A stretch of DNA of 64,000 nucleotides from the NCBI RefSeq assembly GCF_009905375.1, contig NW_027418153.1, positions 145,335 to 209,334 on the forward strand. Reading direction: 5' to 3'. Numbering within the stretch: the first letter of the stretch is position 1; every line of letters begins with the position of its first letter. A program made the translations under genes and the position numbers. Of this stretch, positions 1 to 10,545 are shown one piece after another. The notes beneath the pieces are model-generated. The model had not been told where the DNA came from. It saw nothing but the letters and a program-made list of their open reading frames with translations, and ran no database searches. The stretch comes from Apium graveolens (lineage: Eukaryota > Streptophyta > Magnoliopsida > Apiales > Apiaceae).

Positions 1-130
1 ATAGGGTGCAAAGTGACTATAATATGGTGAAAAGTGACTAACATGGTTTAGAACCAAAATGTGGACCAAAATTGACTTGTATGAATATGGCACTAAGAGG
101 TGGTAAAAGGATTTCTAATTGCATGTACAT

Positions 131-310
131 GATGTTAACATGTCAATTGTACCAATATATGATGGCAAGTGACTCTTATAAGGTGCAAAGTGACTCTAAT
201 ATGGTGAGAAGTCACTTACATAATTGATTAGAGCCAAAATGTGGCCCAAAATTGACTTGTAGGAAAGGGGTACCAAGAGGTGGTTAAAAGATGTCTAATT
301 GCATTTACGT
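131..310 (+). repeat. Reference monomer type A (180 bp)
   Basis: Example of type A. Diagnostic features are GTACCAATATATGATGGC after the core, GAGAAGTCACTTACATAATT (GTCAC rather than GTGAC), GTGGCCCAAAATTGACTTG, GTAGGAAAGGGGTACC, and the ending GCATTTACGTG. GTGACT or its GTCACT variant starts at 169, 190 and 211, exactly 21 bp apart, so the monomer contains a short internal sub-repeat. Types A and D share the GTCAC variant and the GTACC-containing stretch. Confidence 0.85.
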
Positions 311-489
311 GATGTTAACATGTTAATTGTATCAATATATGGGGCAAGTGACTCATATAGGGTGTAAAGGTACTATAATATGGTGAATAGTGACTTACAT
401 GGTTGATTAGAGCCAAAATGTGGAACAAAATTAACTTGTATGAAAGTGGCATTAATAGTTGGTAAAAGGATGTCAAATTGGATGTATTT
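311..489 (+). repeat. Reference monomer type B (179 bp)
   Basis: Example of type B. It is the most divergent type, marked by CAATATATGGGGCAAGTG, GGGTGTAAAGGTAC, TGTGGAACAAAATTAACTTG, AAAGTGGCATTAATAG and CAAATTGGATGTAT. A sub-variant (B-prime, as at 1209-1387) has GATGTTAATATG, GAACAGTGAC, GAGGCAAAATG and AAGTGGAATTAATAG. The reverse strand of some B copies is open for 61 codons (315-500, 1213-1398, 3370-3555, 4630-4815). I take these as chance open frames in the repeat. Confidence 0.85.
312..326. repeat. Nested dyad in the monomer core (example)
   Basis: ATGTTAACAT (312-321) and TTAACATGTTAA (315-326) are both perfect palindromes and overlap in GATGTTAACATGTTAATTG. The first is found in nearly every monomer on both arms. 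The second holds in most types but is broken in monomers with ATGTCAATT. This is the best conserved symmetrical element of the repeat. Function is unknown. Confidence 0.75.
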
Positions 490-668
490 GATGTTAACAT
501 GTCAATTGTTGCATATATGGTGGAAAGTGACTCTTATAGGGTGCAAAGTGACTCTAATATGGTGAGAAGTGACTGACATGGTTAATTAGAACCAAAATGT
601 GGACCAAAATTGACTTGTATGAATATGGCACTAAGAGGTGGTAAAAGGATTTCTAATTGCATGTACAT
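490..668 (+). repeat. Reference monomer type C (179 bp)
   Basis: Example of type C. It is marked by GTCAATTGTTGCATATATGG, GGTGGAAAGTGACTC, GAGAAGTGACTGACATGG, AATTAGAACCAAAATGTGGA and TGAATATGGCACTAAGAGG. It shares its second half with type E, which makes the two look like sister types. Confidence 0.85.
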
Positions 669-849
669 GATGTTAACATGTTAATTTTACGAATATATGA
701 CGGCAAGTGACTCTTATAAGGTGCAAAGTGACTCTAATATGGTGAGAAGTCACTTACCTGATTGATTAGAGCCAAAATGTGGCCCAAAATTGACTTGTAC
801 GAAAGGGGGTACCAAGAGGTGGTTAAAGGATGTCTAATTGTATGTACAT
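669..849 (+). repeat. Reference monomer type D (181 bp)
   Basis: Example of type D. It is close to type A but has GTACGAATATATGACGGC after the core, TTGTACGAAAGGGGGTACC (often one G longer than type A), and the ending TAATTGTATGTACAT. This copy also carries the local variant CACTTACCTG at 751, which is seen again at 5066, 4315 bp downstream. Confidence 0.85.
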
Positions 850-1028
850 GATGTTAACATGTTAATTATATCAATATTTGGTGGCAAGTGACTCTTATAG
901 GGTGCAAAGTGACTCTAATATGGTGAAAAGTGTCTAACATGGTTAATTAGAACCAAAATGTGGACCAAAATTGACTTGTATGAATATGGCACTAAGAGGT
1001 GGGAAAGGATTTCTAATTGCATGTACAT
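850..1028 (+). repeat. Reference monomer type E (179 bp)
   Basis: Example of type E. It is marked by TTATATCAATATTTGGTGGC after the core, GAAAAGTG instead of GAGAAGTG, AATTAGAACCAAAATGTGGA and AGGTGGGAAAGG. A variant with TTATATAAATATTTGG and CAAGTAACTC recurs, for example near 2124 and 4282. A-B-C-D-E from 131 to 1028 is the basic pentamer, 898 bp long. Confidence 0.85.
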
Positions 1029-4000
1029 GATGTTAACATGTTAATTGTACCAATATATGATGGCAAGTGACTCTTATAAGGTGTAAAGTGACTCCAATAT
1101 GGTGAGAAGTCACTTACATGATTGATTAGAGCCAAAATGTGACCCAAAACTGACTTGTAGGAAAGGGGTACCAAGAGGTGGTTAAAGGATGTCTAATTGC
1201 ATTTACGTGATGTTAATATGTTAATTGTATCAATATATGGGGCAAGTGACTCTTATAGGGTGTAAAGGTACTCTGATATGGTGAACAGTGACTTACATGG
1301 TTGATTAGAGGCAAAATGTGGAACAAAATTAACTTGTATGAAAGTGGAATTAATAGGTGGTAAAAGGATGTCAAATTGGATATATATGATGTTAACATGT
1401 CAATTGTTGCATATATGGTGGAAAGTGACTCTTATAGGGTGCAAAGTGACTCTATATATGGTGAGAAGTGACTAACATGGTTAATTAGAACCAAAATGTG
1501 GACCAAAATTGACTTGTATGAATATGGCACTAAGAGGTGGTAAAACGATTTCTAATTGCATGTACATGATGTTAACATGTTAATTGTACCAATATATGAC
1601 GGCAAGTGACTCTTATAAGGTACAAAGTGACTCTAATATGGTGAGAAGTCACTTACATGATTGATTAGAGCCAAAATGTGGCCCAAAATTGACTTGTACG
1701 AAAGGGGGTACCAAGAGGTGGTTAAAGGATGTCTAATTGTATGTACATGATGGTAACATGTTAATTATATCAATATTTGGTGGCAAGTAACTTTTATAGG
1801 GTGCAAAGTGACCCTAATATGGTGAAAAGTGACTAACATGGTTAATTAGAACCAAAATGTGGACCAAAATTGACTTGTATGAATATGGCACTAAGAGGTG
1901 GGAAAGGATTTGTAATTGCATGTACATGATGTTAACATGTTAATTGTACCAAAATATGGTGGCAAGTGACTCTTATAAGGTGCAAAGTGACTCTAATATG
2001 GTGAGAAGTCACTTACATAATTGATTAGAGCCAAAATGTGGCCCAAAATTGACTTGTACGAAAGGGGTACCAAGAGGTGGTTAAAGGATGTCTAATTGCA
2101 TGTACATGATGTTAACATGTTAATTATATAAATATTTGGTGGCAAGTAACTCTTATAGGGTGCAAAGTGACTATAATATGGTGAAAAGTGACTAACATGG
2201 TTAATTAGAACCAAAATGTGGACCAAAATTGACTTGTATGAATATGGCACTAAGAGGTGGTAAAAGGATTTCTAATTGCATGTACATGATGTTAACATGT
2301 CAATTGTACCAATATATGATGGCAAGTGACTCTTATAAGGTGCAAAGTGACTATAATATGGTGAGAAGTCACTTACATAATTGATTAGAGCCAAAATGTG
2401 GCCCAAAATTGACTTGTAGGAAAGGGGTACCATGAGGTGGTTAAAGGATGTCTAATTGCATTTACGTGATGTTAACATGTTAATTGTATCAATATATGGG
2501 GCAAGTGACTCATATAGGGTGTAAAGGTACTCTAATATGGTGAATAGTGACTTACATGGTTGATTAGAGCCAAAATGTGGAACAAAATTAACTTGTATGA
2601 AAGTGGCATTAATAGGTGGTAAAAGGATGTCAAATTGGATGTATTTGATGTTAACATGTCAATTGTTGCATATATGGTGGAAAGTGACTCTTATAGGGTG
2701 CAAAGTGACTCTAATATGGTGAGAAGTGACTGACATGGTTAATTAGAACCAAAATGTGGACCAAAATTGACTTGTATGAATATGGCACTAAGAGGTGGTA
2801 AAAGGATTTCTAATTGCATGTACATGATGTTAACATGTTAATTGTACGAATATATGACGGCAAGTGACTCTTATAAGTTGCAAAGTGACTCTAATATGGT
2901 GAGAAGTCACTTACATGATTGATTAGAGCCAAAATGTGGCCCAAAATTGACTTGTACGAAAGGGGGTACCAAGAGGTGGTTAAAGGATGTCTAATTGTAT
3001 GTACATGATGTTAACATGTTAATTATATCAATATTTGGTGGCAAGTGACTCTTATAGGGTGCAAAGTGACTCTAATATGGTGAAAAGTGACTAACATAGT
3101 TAATTAGAACCAAAATGTGGACCAAAATTGACATGTATGAATATGGCACTAAGAGGTGGGAAAGGATTTCTAATTGCATGTACATGATGTTAACATGTTA
3201 ATTGTACCAATATATGATGGCAAGTGACTCTTATAAGGTGTAAAGTGACTCCAATATGGTGAGAAGTCACTTACATGATTGATTAGAGCCAAAATGTGAC
3301 CCAAAACTGACTTGTAGGAAAGGGGTACCAAGAGGTGGTTAAAGGATGTCTAATTGCATTTACGTGATGTTAATATGTTAATTGTATCAATATATGGGGC
3401 AAGTGACTCTTATAGGGTGTAAAGGTACTCTGATATGGTGAATAGTGACTTACATGGTTGATTAGAGGCAAAATGTGGAACAAAATTAACTTGTATGAAA
3501 GTGGAATTAATAGGTGGTAAAAGGATGTCAAATTGGATGTATATGATGTTAACATGTCAATTGTTGCATATATGGTGGAAAGTGACTCTTATAGGGTGCA
3601 AAGTGACTCTAATATGGTGAGAAGTGACTAACATGGTTAATTAGAACCAAAATGTGGACCAAAATTGACTTGTATGAATATGGCACTAAGAGGTGGTAAA
3701 ACGATTTCTAATTGCATGTACATGATGTTAACATGTTAATTGTACCAATATATGACGGCAAGTGACTCTTATAAGGTACAAAGTGACTCTAATATGGTGA
3801 GAAGTCTCTTACATGATTGATTAGAGCCAAAATGTGGCCCAAAATTGACTTGTACGAAAGGGGGTACCAAGAGGTGGTTAAAGGATGTCTAATTGTATGT
3901 ACATGATGGTAACATGTTAATTATATCAATATTTGGTGGCAAGTGACTGTTATAGGGTGCAAAGTGACCCTAATATGGTGAAAAGTGACTAACATGGTTA

Positions 4001-5330
4001 ATTAGAACCAAAATGTGGACCAAAATTAACTTGTATGAATATGGCACTAAGAGGTGGGAAAGGATTTCTAATTGCATGTACATGATGTTAACATGTTTAA
4101 TTGTACCAATATATGGTGGCAAGTGACTCTTATAAGGTGCAAAGTGACTCTAATATGGTGAGAAGTCACTTACATAATTTGATTAGAGCCAAAATATGGC
4201 CCAAAATTGACTTGTAGGAAAGGGGTACCAAGAGGTGGTTAAAGGATGTCTAATTGCATTTACGTGATGTTAACATGTTAATTATATAAATATTTGGTGG
4301 CAAGTAACTCTTATAGGGTGCAAAGTGACGATAATATGGTGAAAAGTGACTAACATGGTTAATTAGAACCAAAATGTGGACCAAAATTGACTTGTATGAA
4401 TATGGCACTAAGAGGTGGTAAAAGGATTTCTAATTGCATGTACATGATGTTAACATGTCAATTGTACCAATATATGATGGAAAGTGACTCTTATAAGGTG
4501 CAAAGTGACTCTAATATGGTGAGAAGTCACTTACATAATTGATTAGAGCCAAAATGTGGCCCAAAATTGACTTGTAGGAAAGGGGTACCAAGAGGTGGTT
4601 AAAGGATGTCTAATTGCATTTACGTGATGTTAACATGTTAATTGTATCAATATATGGGGCAAGTGACTCATATAGGGTATAAAGGTACTATAATATGGTG
4701 AATAGTGACTTACATGGTTGATTAGAGCCAAAATGTGGAACAAAATTAACTTGTATGAAAGTGGCATTAATAGGTGGTAAAAGGATGTCAAATTGGATGT
4801 ATTTGATGTTAACATGTCAATTGTTGCATATATGGTGGAAAGTGACTCTTATAGGGTGCAAAGTGACTCTAATATGGTGAGAAGTGACTGACATGGTTAA
4901 TTAGAACCAAAATGTGGACCAAAATTGACTTGTATGAATATGGCCCTAAGAGGTGGTAAAAGGATTTCTAATTACATGTACATGATGTTAACATGTTAAT
5001 TGTACGAATATATGACGGCAAGTGACTCTTATAAGGTGCAAAGTGACTCTAATATGGTGAGAAGTCACTTACCTGATTGATTAGAGCCAAAATGTGGCCC
5101 AAAATTGACTTGTACGAAAGGGGGTATCAAGAGGTGGTTAAAGGATGTCTAATTGTATGTACATGATGTTAACATGTTAATTATATCAATATTTGGTGGC
5201 AAGTGACTCTTATAGGGTGCAAAGTGACTCTAATATGGTGAAAAGTGACTAACATGGTTAATTAGAACCAAAATGTGGACCAAAATTGACTTGTATGAAT
5301 ATGGCACTAAGAGGTGGTAAAAGGATTTCT

Positions 5331-8300
5331 AATTGCATGTACATCATGTTAACATGTTAATTGTACCAATATATGATAGCAAGTGACTCTTATAAGGTGC
5401 AAAGTGACTCTAATATGGTGAGAAGTCACTTACATAATTGATTAGAGCCAAAATGTGGCCCAAAATTGACTTGTAAGAAAGGGGTACCAAGAGATGTTTT
5501 AAGGATGTCTAATTGCATGTACATGATGTTAACATGTTAATTATATAAATATTTGGTGGCAAGTAACTCTTATAGGGTGCAAAGTGACTATAATATGGTG
5601 AAAAGTGACTAACATGGTTAATTAGAACCAAAATGTGGACCAAAATTGACTTGTATGAATATGGCACTAAGAGGTGGTTTAAGGATTTCTAATTGCATGT
5701 ACATGATGTTAACATGTCAATTGTACCAATATATGATGGCAAGTGACTCTTATAAAGTGCAAAGTGACTCTAATATGGTGAGAAGTCACTTACATAATTG
5801 ATTAGAGCCAAAATGTGGCCCAAAATTGACTTGTAGGAAAGGGGTACCAAGAGGTGGTTAAAAGATGTCTAATTGCATTTACGTGATGTTAACATGTTAA
5901 TTGTATCAATATATGGGGCAAGTGACTCATATAGGGTGTAAAGGTACTCTAATATGGTGAATAGTGACTTACATGGTTGATTACAGCCAAAATGTGGAAC
6001 AAAATTAACTTGTATGAAAGTGGCATTAATAGGTGGTAAAAGGATGTCAAATTGGATGTATTTGATGTTAACATGTCAATTGTTGCATATATGGTGGAAA
6101 GTGACTCTTATAGGGTGCAAAGTGACTCTAATATGGTGAGAAGTGACTGACATGGTTAATTAGAACCAAAATGTGGACCAAAATTGACTTGTATGAATAT
6201 GGCACTAAGAGGTGGTAAAAGGATTTCTAATTGCATGTACATGATGTTAACATGTTAATTGTACGAATATATGACGGCAAGTGACTCTTATAAGGTGCAA
6301 AGTGACTCTAATATGGTGAGAAGTCACTTACATGATTGATTAGAGCCAAAATGTGGCCCAAAATTGACTTGTACGAAAGGGGGTACCAAGAGGTGGTTAA
6401 AGGATGTCTAATTGTATGTAAATGATGTTAACATGTTAATTATATCAATATTTGGTGGCAAGTGACTCTTATAGGGTGCAAAGTGACTCCAATATGGTGA
6501 AAAGTGACTAACATGGTTAATTAGAACCAAAATGTGGACCAAAATTGACATGTATGAATATGGCACTAAGAGGTGGGAAAGGATTTCTAATTGCATGTAC
6601 ATGATGTTAACATGTTAATTGTACCAATATATGATGGCAAGTGACTCTTATAAGGTGTAAAGTGACTCCAATATGGTGAGAAGTCACTTACATGATTGAT
6701 TAGAGCCAAAATTTGACCCAAAACTGAATTGTAGGAAAGGGGTACCAAGAGGTGGTTAAAGGATGTCTAATTGCATTCACGTGATGTTAATATGTTAATT
6801 GTATCAATATATGGGGCAAGTGACTCTTATAGGGTGTAAAGGTACTCTAATATGGTGAACAGTGACTTACATGGTTGATTAGAGGCAAAATGTGGAACAA
6901 AATTAACTTGTATGAAAGTGGAATTAATAGGTGGTAAAAGGATGTCAAATTGGATGTATATGATGTTAACATGTCAATTGTTGCATATATGGTGGAAAGT
7001 GACTCTTATAGGGTGCAAAGTGACTCTAATATGGTGAGAAGTGACTAACATGGTTAATTAGAACCAAAATGGGGATCAAAATTGACTTGTATGAATATGG
7101 CACTAAGAGGTGGTAAAAGGATTTCTAATTGCATGTACATGATGTTAACATGTTAATTGTACCAATATATGACGGCAAGTGACTCTTATAAGGTGCAAAG
7201 TGACTCTAATATGGTGAGAAGTCACTTACATAATTGATTAGAGCCAAAATGTGGCCCAAAATTGACTTGTAAGAAAGGGGTACCAAGAGGTGGTTAAAGG
7301 ATGTCTAATTGCATTTACGTGATGTTAACATGTTAATTGTATCAATATATGGGGCAAGTGACTCATATAGGGTGTAAAGGTACTCTAATATGGTGAATAG
7401 TGACTTACATGGTTGATTAGAGCCAAAATGTGGAACAAAATTAACTTGTATGAAAGTGGCATTAATAGGTGGTAAAAGGATGTCAAATTGGATGTATTTG
7501 ATGTTAACATGTCAATTGTTGCATATATGGTGGAAAGTGACTCTTATAGGGTGCAAAGTGACTCTAATATGGTGAGAAGTGACTGACATGGTTAATTAGA
7601 ACCAAAATGTGGACCAAAATTGACTTGTATGAATATGGCACTAAGAGGTGGTAAAAGGATTTCTAATTGCATGTACATGATGTTAACATGTTAATTGTAC
7701 GAATATATGACGACAAGTGACTCTTATAAGGTGCAAAGTGACTCTAATATGGTGAGAAGTCACTTACATGATTTGATTAGAGCCAAAATGTGGCCCAAAA
7801 TTGACTTGTACGAAAGGGGGTACCAAGAGGTGGTTAAAGGATGTCTAATTGTATGTACATGATGTTAACATGTTAATTATATCAATATTTGGTGGCAAGT
7901 GACTCTTATAGGGTGCAAAGCGACTCTAATATATGATGGCAAGTGACTCTTATAAGGTGTAAAGTGACTCCAATATGGTGAGAAGTCACTTACATGATTG
8001 ATTAGAGCCAAAATTTGACCCAAAACTGAATTGTAGGAAAGGGGTACCAAGAGGTGGTTAAAGGATGTCTAATTGCATTTACGTGATGTTAATATGTTAA
8101 TTGTATCAATATATGGGGCAAGTGACTCTTATAGGGTGTAAAGGTACTCTAATATGGTGAACAGTGACTTACATGGTTGATTAGAGGCAAAATGTGGAAC
8201 AAATATAACTTGTATGAAAGTGGAATTAATAGGTGGTAAAAGGATGTCAAATTGGATGTATATGATGTTAACATGTCAATTGTTGCATATATGGTGGAAA

Positions 8301-10545
8301 GTGACTCTTATAGGGTGCAAAGTGACTCTAATATGGTGAGAAGTGACTAACATGGTTAATTAGAACCAAAATGTGGACCAAAATTGACTTGTATGAATAT
8401 GGCACTAAGAGGTGGTAAAAGGATTTCTAATTGCATGTACATGATGTTAACATGTTAATTGTACCAATATATGACGGCAAGTGACTATTATAAGGTGCAA
8501 AGTGACTCTAATATGGTGAGAAGTCACTTACATGATTGATTAGAGCCAAAATGTGGCCCAAAATTGACTTGTACGAAAGTGGGTACCAAGAGGTGGTTAA
8601 AGGATGTCTAATTGTATGTACATGATGGTAACATGTTAATTATATCAATATTTGGTGGCAAGTGACTCTTATAGGGTGCAAAGTGACCCTAATATGGTGA
8701 AAAGTGACTAACATGGTTAATTAGAACCAAAATGTGGACCAAAATTAACTTGTATGAATATGGCACTAAGAGGTGGGAAAGGATTTCTAATTGCCTGTAC
8801 ATGATGTTAACATGTTAATTGTACCAATATATGGTGGGAAGTGACTCTTATAAGGTGCAAAGTGACTCTAATATGGTGAGAAGTCACTTACATAATTTGA
8901 TTAGAGCCAAAATGTGGCCCAAAATTGACTTGTAGGAAAGGGGTACCAAGAGGTGGTTAAAGGATGTCTAATTGCATTTACGTGATGTTAACATGTTAAT
9001 TATATAAATATTTGGTGGCAAGTAACTCTTATAGGGTGCAAAGTGACGATAATATGGTGAAAAGTGACTAACATGGTTAATTAGAACCAAAATGTGGACC
9101 AAAATTGACTTGTATGAATATGGCACTAAGAGGTGGTAAAAGGATTTCTAATTGCATGTACATGATGTTAACATGTTAATTGTACCAATATATGATGGCA
9201 AGTGACTCTTATAAGGTGCAAAGTGACTCTAATATGGTGAGAAGTCACTTACATAATTGATTAGAGCCAAAATGTGGCCCAAAATTGACTTGTAAGAAAG
9301 GGGTACCAAGAGATGTTTTAAGGATGTCTAATTGCATGTACATGATGTTAACATGTTAATTATATAAATATTTGGTGGCAAGTAACTCTTATAGGGTGCA
9401 AAGTGACTATAATATGGTGAAAAGTGACTAACATGGTTAATTAGAACCAAAATGTGGACCAAAATTGACTTGTATGAATATGGCACTAAGAGGTGGTAAA
9501 AGGATTTCTAATTGCATGTACATGATGTTAACATGTCAATTGTACCAATATATGATGGCAAGTGACTCTTATAAGGTGCAAAGTGACTCTAATATGGTGA
9601 GAAGTCACTTACATAATTGATTAGAGCCAAAATGTGACCCAAAATTGACTTGTAGGAAAGGGGTACCAAGAGGTGGTTAAAGGATGTCTAATTGCATTTA
9701 CTTGATGTAACATGTTAATTGTATCAATATATGGGGCAAGTGACTCATATAGGGTGTAAAGGTACTCTAATATGGTGAATAGTGACTTACATGGTTGATT
9801 AGAGCCAAAATGTGGAACAAAAATAACTTGTATGAAAGTGGCATTAATAGGTGGTAAAAGGATGTCAAATTGGATGTATTTTATGTTAACATGTCAATTG
9901 TTGCATATATGGTGGAAAGTGACTCTTATAGGTTCAAAGTGACTCTAATATGGTGAGAAGTGACTGACATGGTTAATTAGAACCAAAATGTGGACCAAAA
10001 TTGACTTGTATGAATATGGCAATAAGAGGTGGTAAAAGGATTTCTAATTGCATGTACATGATGTTAACATGTTAATTGTACGAATATATGACGGCAAGTG
10101 ACTCTTATAAGGTGCAAAGTGACTCTAATATGGTGAGAAGTCACTTACATGATTGATTAGAGCCAAAATGTGGCCCAAAATTGACTTGTACGAAAGGGGG
10201 TACCAAGAGGTGGTTAAAGGATGTCTAATTGTATGTAAATAATGTTAACATGTTAATTATATTAATATTTGGTGGCAAGTGACTCTTATAGGGTGCAAAG
10301 TGACTCTAATATGGTGAAAAGTGACTAACATGGTTAATTAGAACCAAAATGTGGACCAAAATTGACATGTATGAATATGGCACTAAGAGGTGGGAAAGGA
10401 TTTTTAATTGCATGTACATGATGTTAACATGTTAATTGTACCAATATATGATGGCAAGTGACTCTTATAAGGTGTAAAGTGACTCCAATATGGTGAGAAG
10501 TCACTTACATGATTAATTAGAGCCAAAATGTGACCCAAAACTGAT
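5331..10545 (+). repeat. Mosaic satellite zone with partial duplicated blocks
   Basis: No single period covers this stretch. Parts match earlier sequence at different offsets. The AGATGTTTTAAGG variant at 5492 recurs at 9311 (3819 bp). The GTGACGATAATATGG variant at 4325 recurs at 9043 (4718 bp). The ATTTGACCCAAAACTGAATT variant at 6711 recurs at 8013 (1302 bp). Near 7932 a type E monomer is fused directly into a type A monomer. This is what overlapping unequal exchanges would leave. No gene is seen. Confidence 0.7.
7921..7950 (+). repeat. Abrupt monomer fusion (E to A)
   Basis: Sequence runs GCAAAGCGACTCTAATATAT and then GATGGCAAGTGACTC. The first half of a type E monomer is joined to the start of a type A monomer, so about two thirds of a monomer is missing. 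The short shared string CTAATAT/AATATAT at the join would allow a microhomology deletion or unequal exchange out of register. Confidence 0.7.

Larger units (their letters stand above)
1..5330 (+). repeat. 12-mer higher-order repeat, ~2157 bp period
   Basis: Diagnostic variants recur about 2157 bp apart: the B-prime monomer at 1213 and 3370, and the TTATATAAATATT variant of type E at 2124 and 4282. A double period of 4315 bp links the type B copy at 315 to 4630 and the CACTTACCTG variant at 751 to 5066. About two and a half copies are present. Order within a copy is mostly the A-B-C-D-E pentamer plus an extra A-E pair. No gene is seen. Confidence 0.8.

Noticed and set aside
131..310. Match to a known named centromeric satellite or to the mammalian CENP-B box
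   Set aside because: I could not recognise the monomer as any named family, and no CENP-B-box-like string is seen, so no name is claimed.
315..500. 61-codon minus-strand open frames in type B monomers (also 1213-1398, 3370-3555, 4630-4815)
   Set aside because: They sit at the same place in repeat copies, begin at the ATG inside the core palindrome, and are absent from the many other B monomers after single changes. There is no sign of coding constraint, so they are by-products of the repeat sequence.
6408..6602. 64-codon minus-strand open frame in a type E monomer
   Set aside because: Low-complexity translation of satellite with no related protein family that I know, and not kept in sister E monomers.
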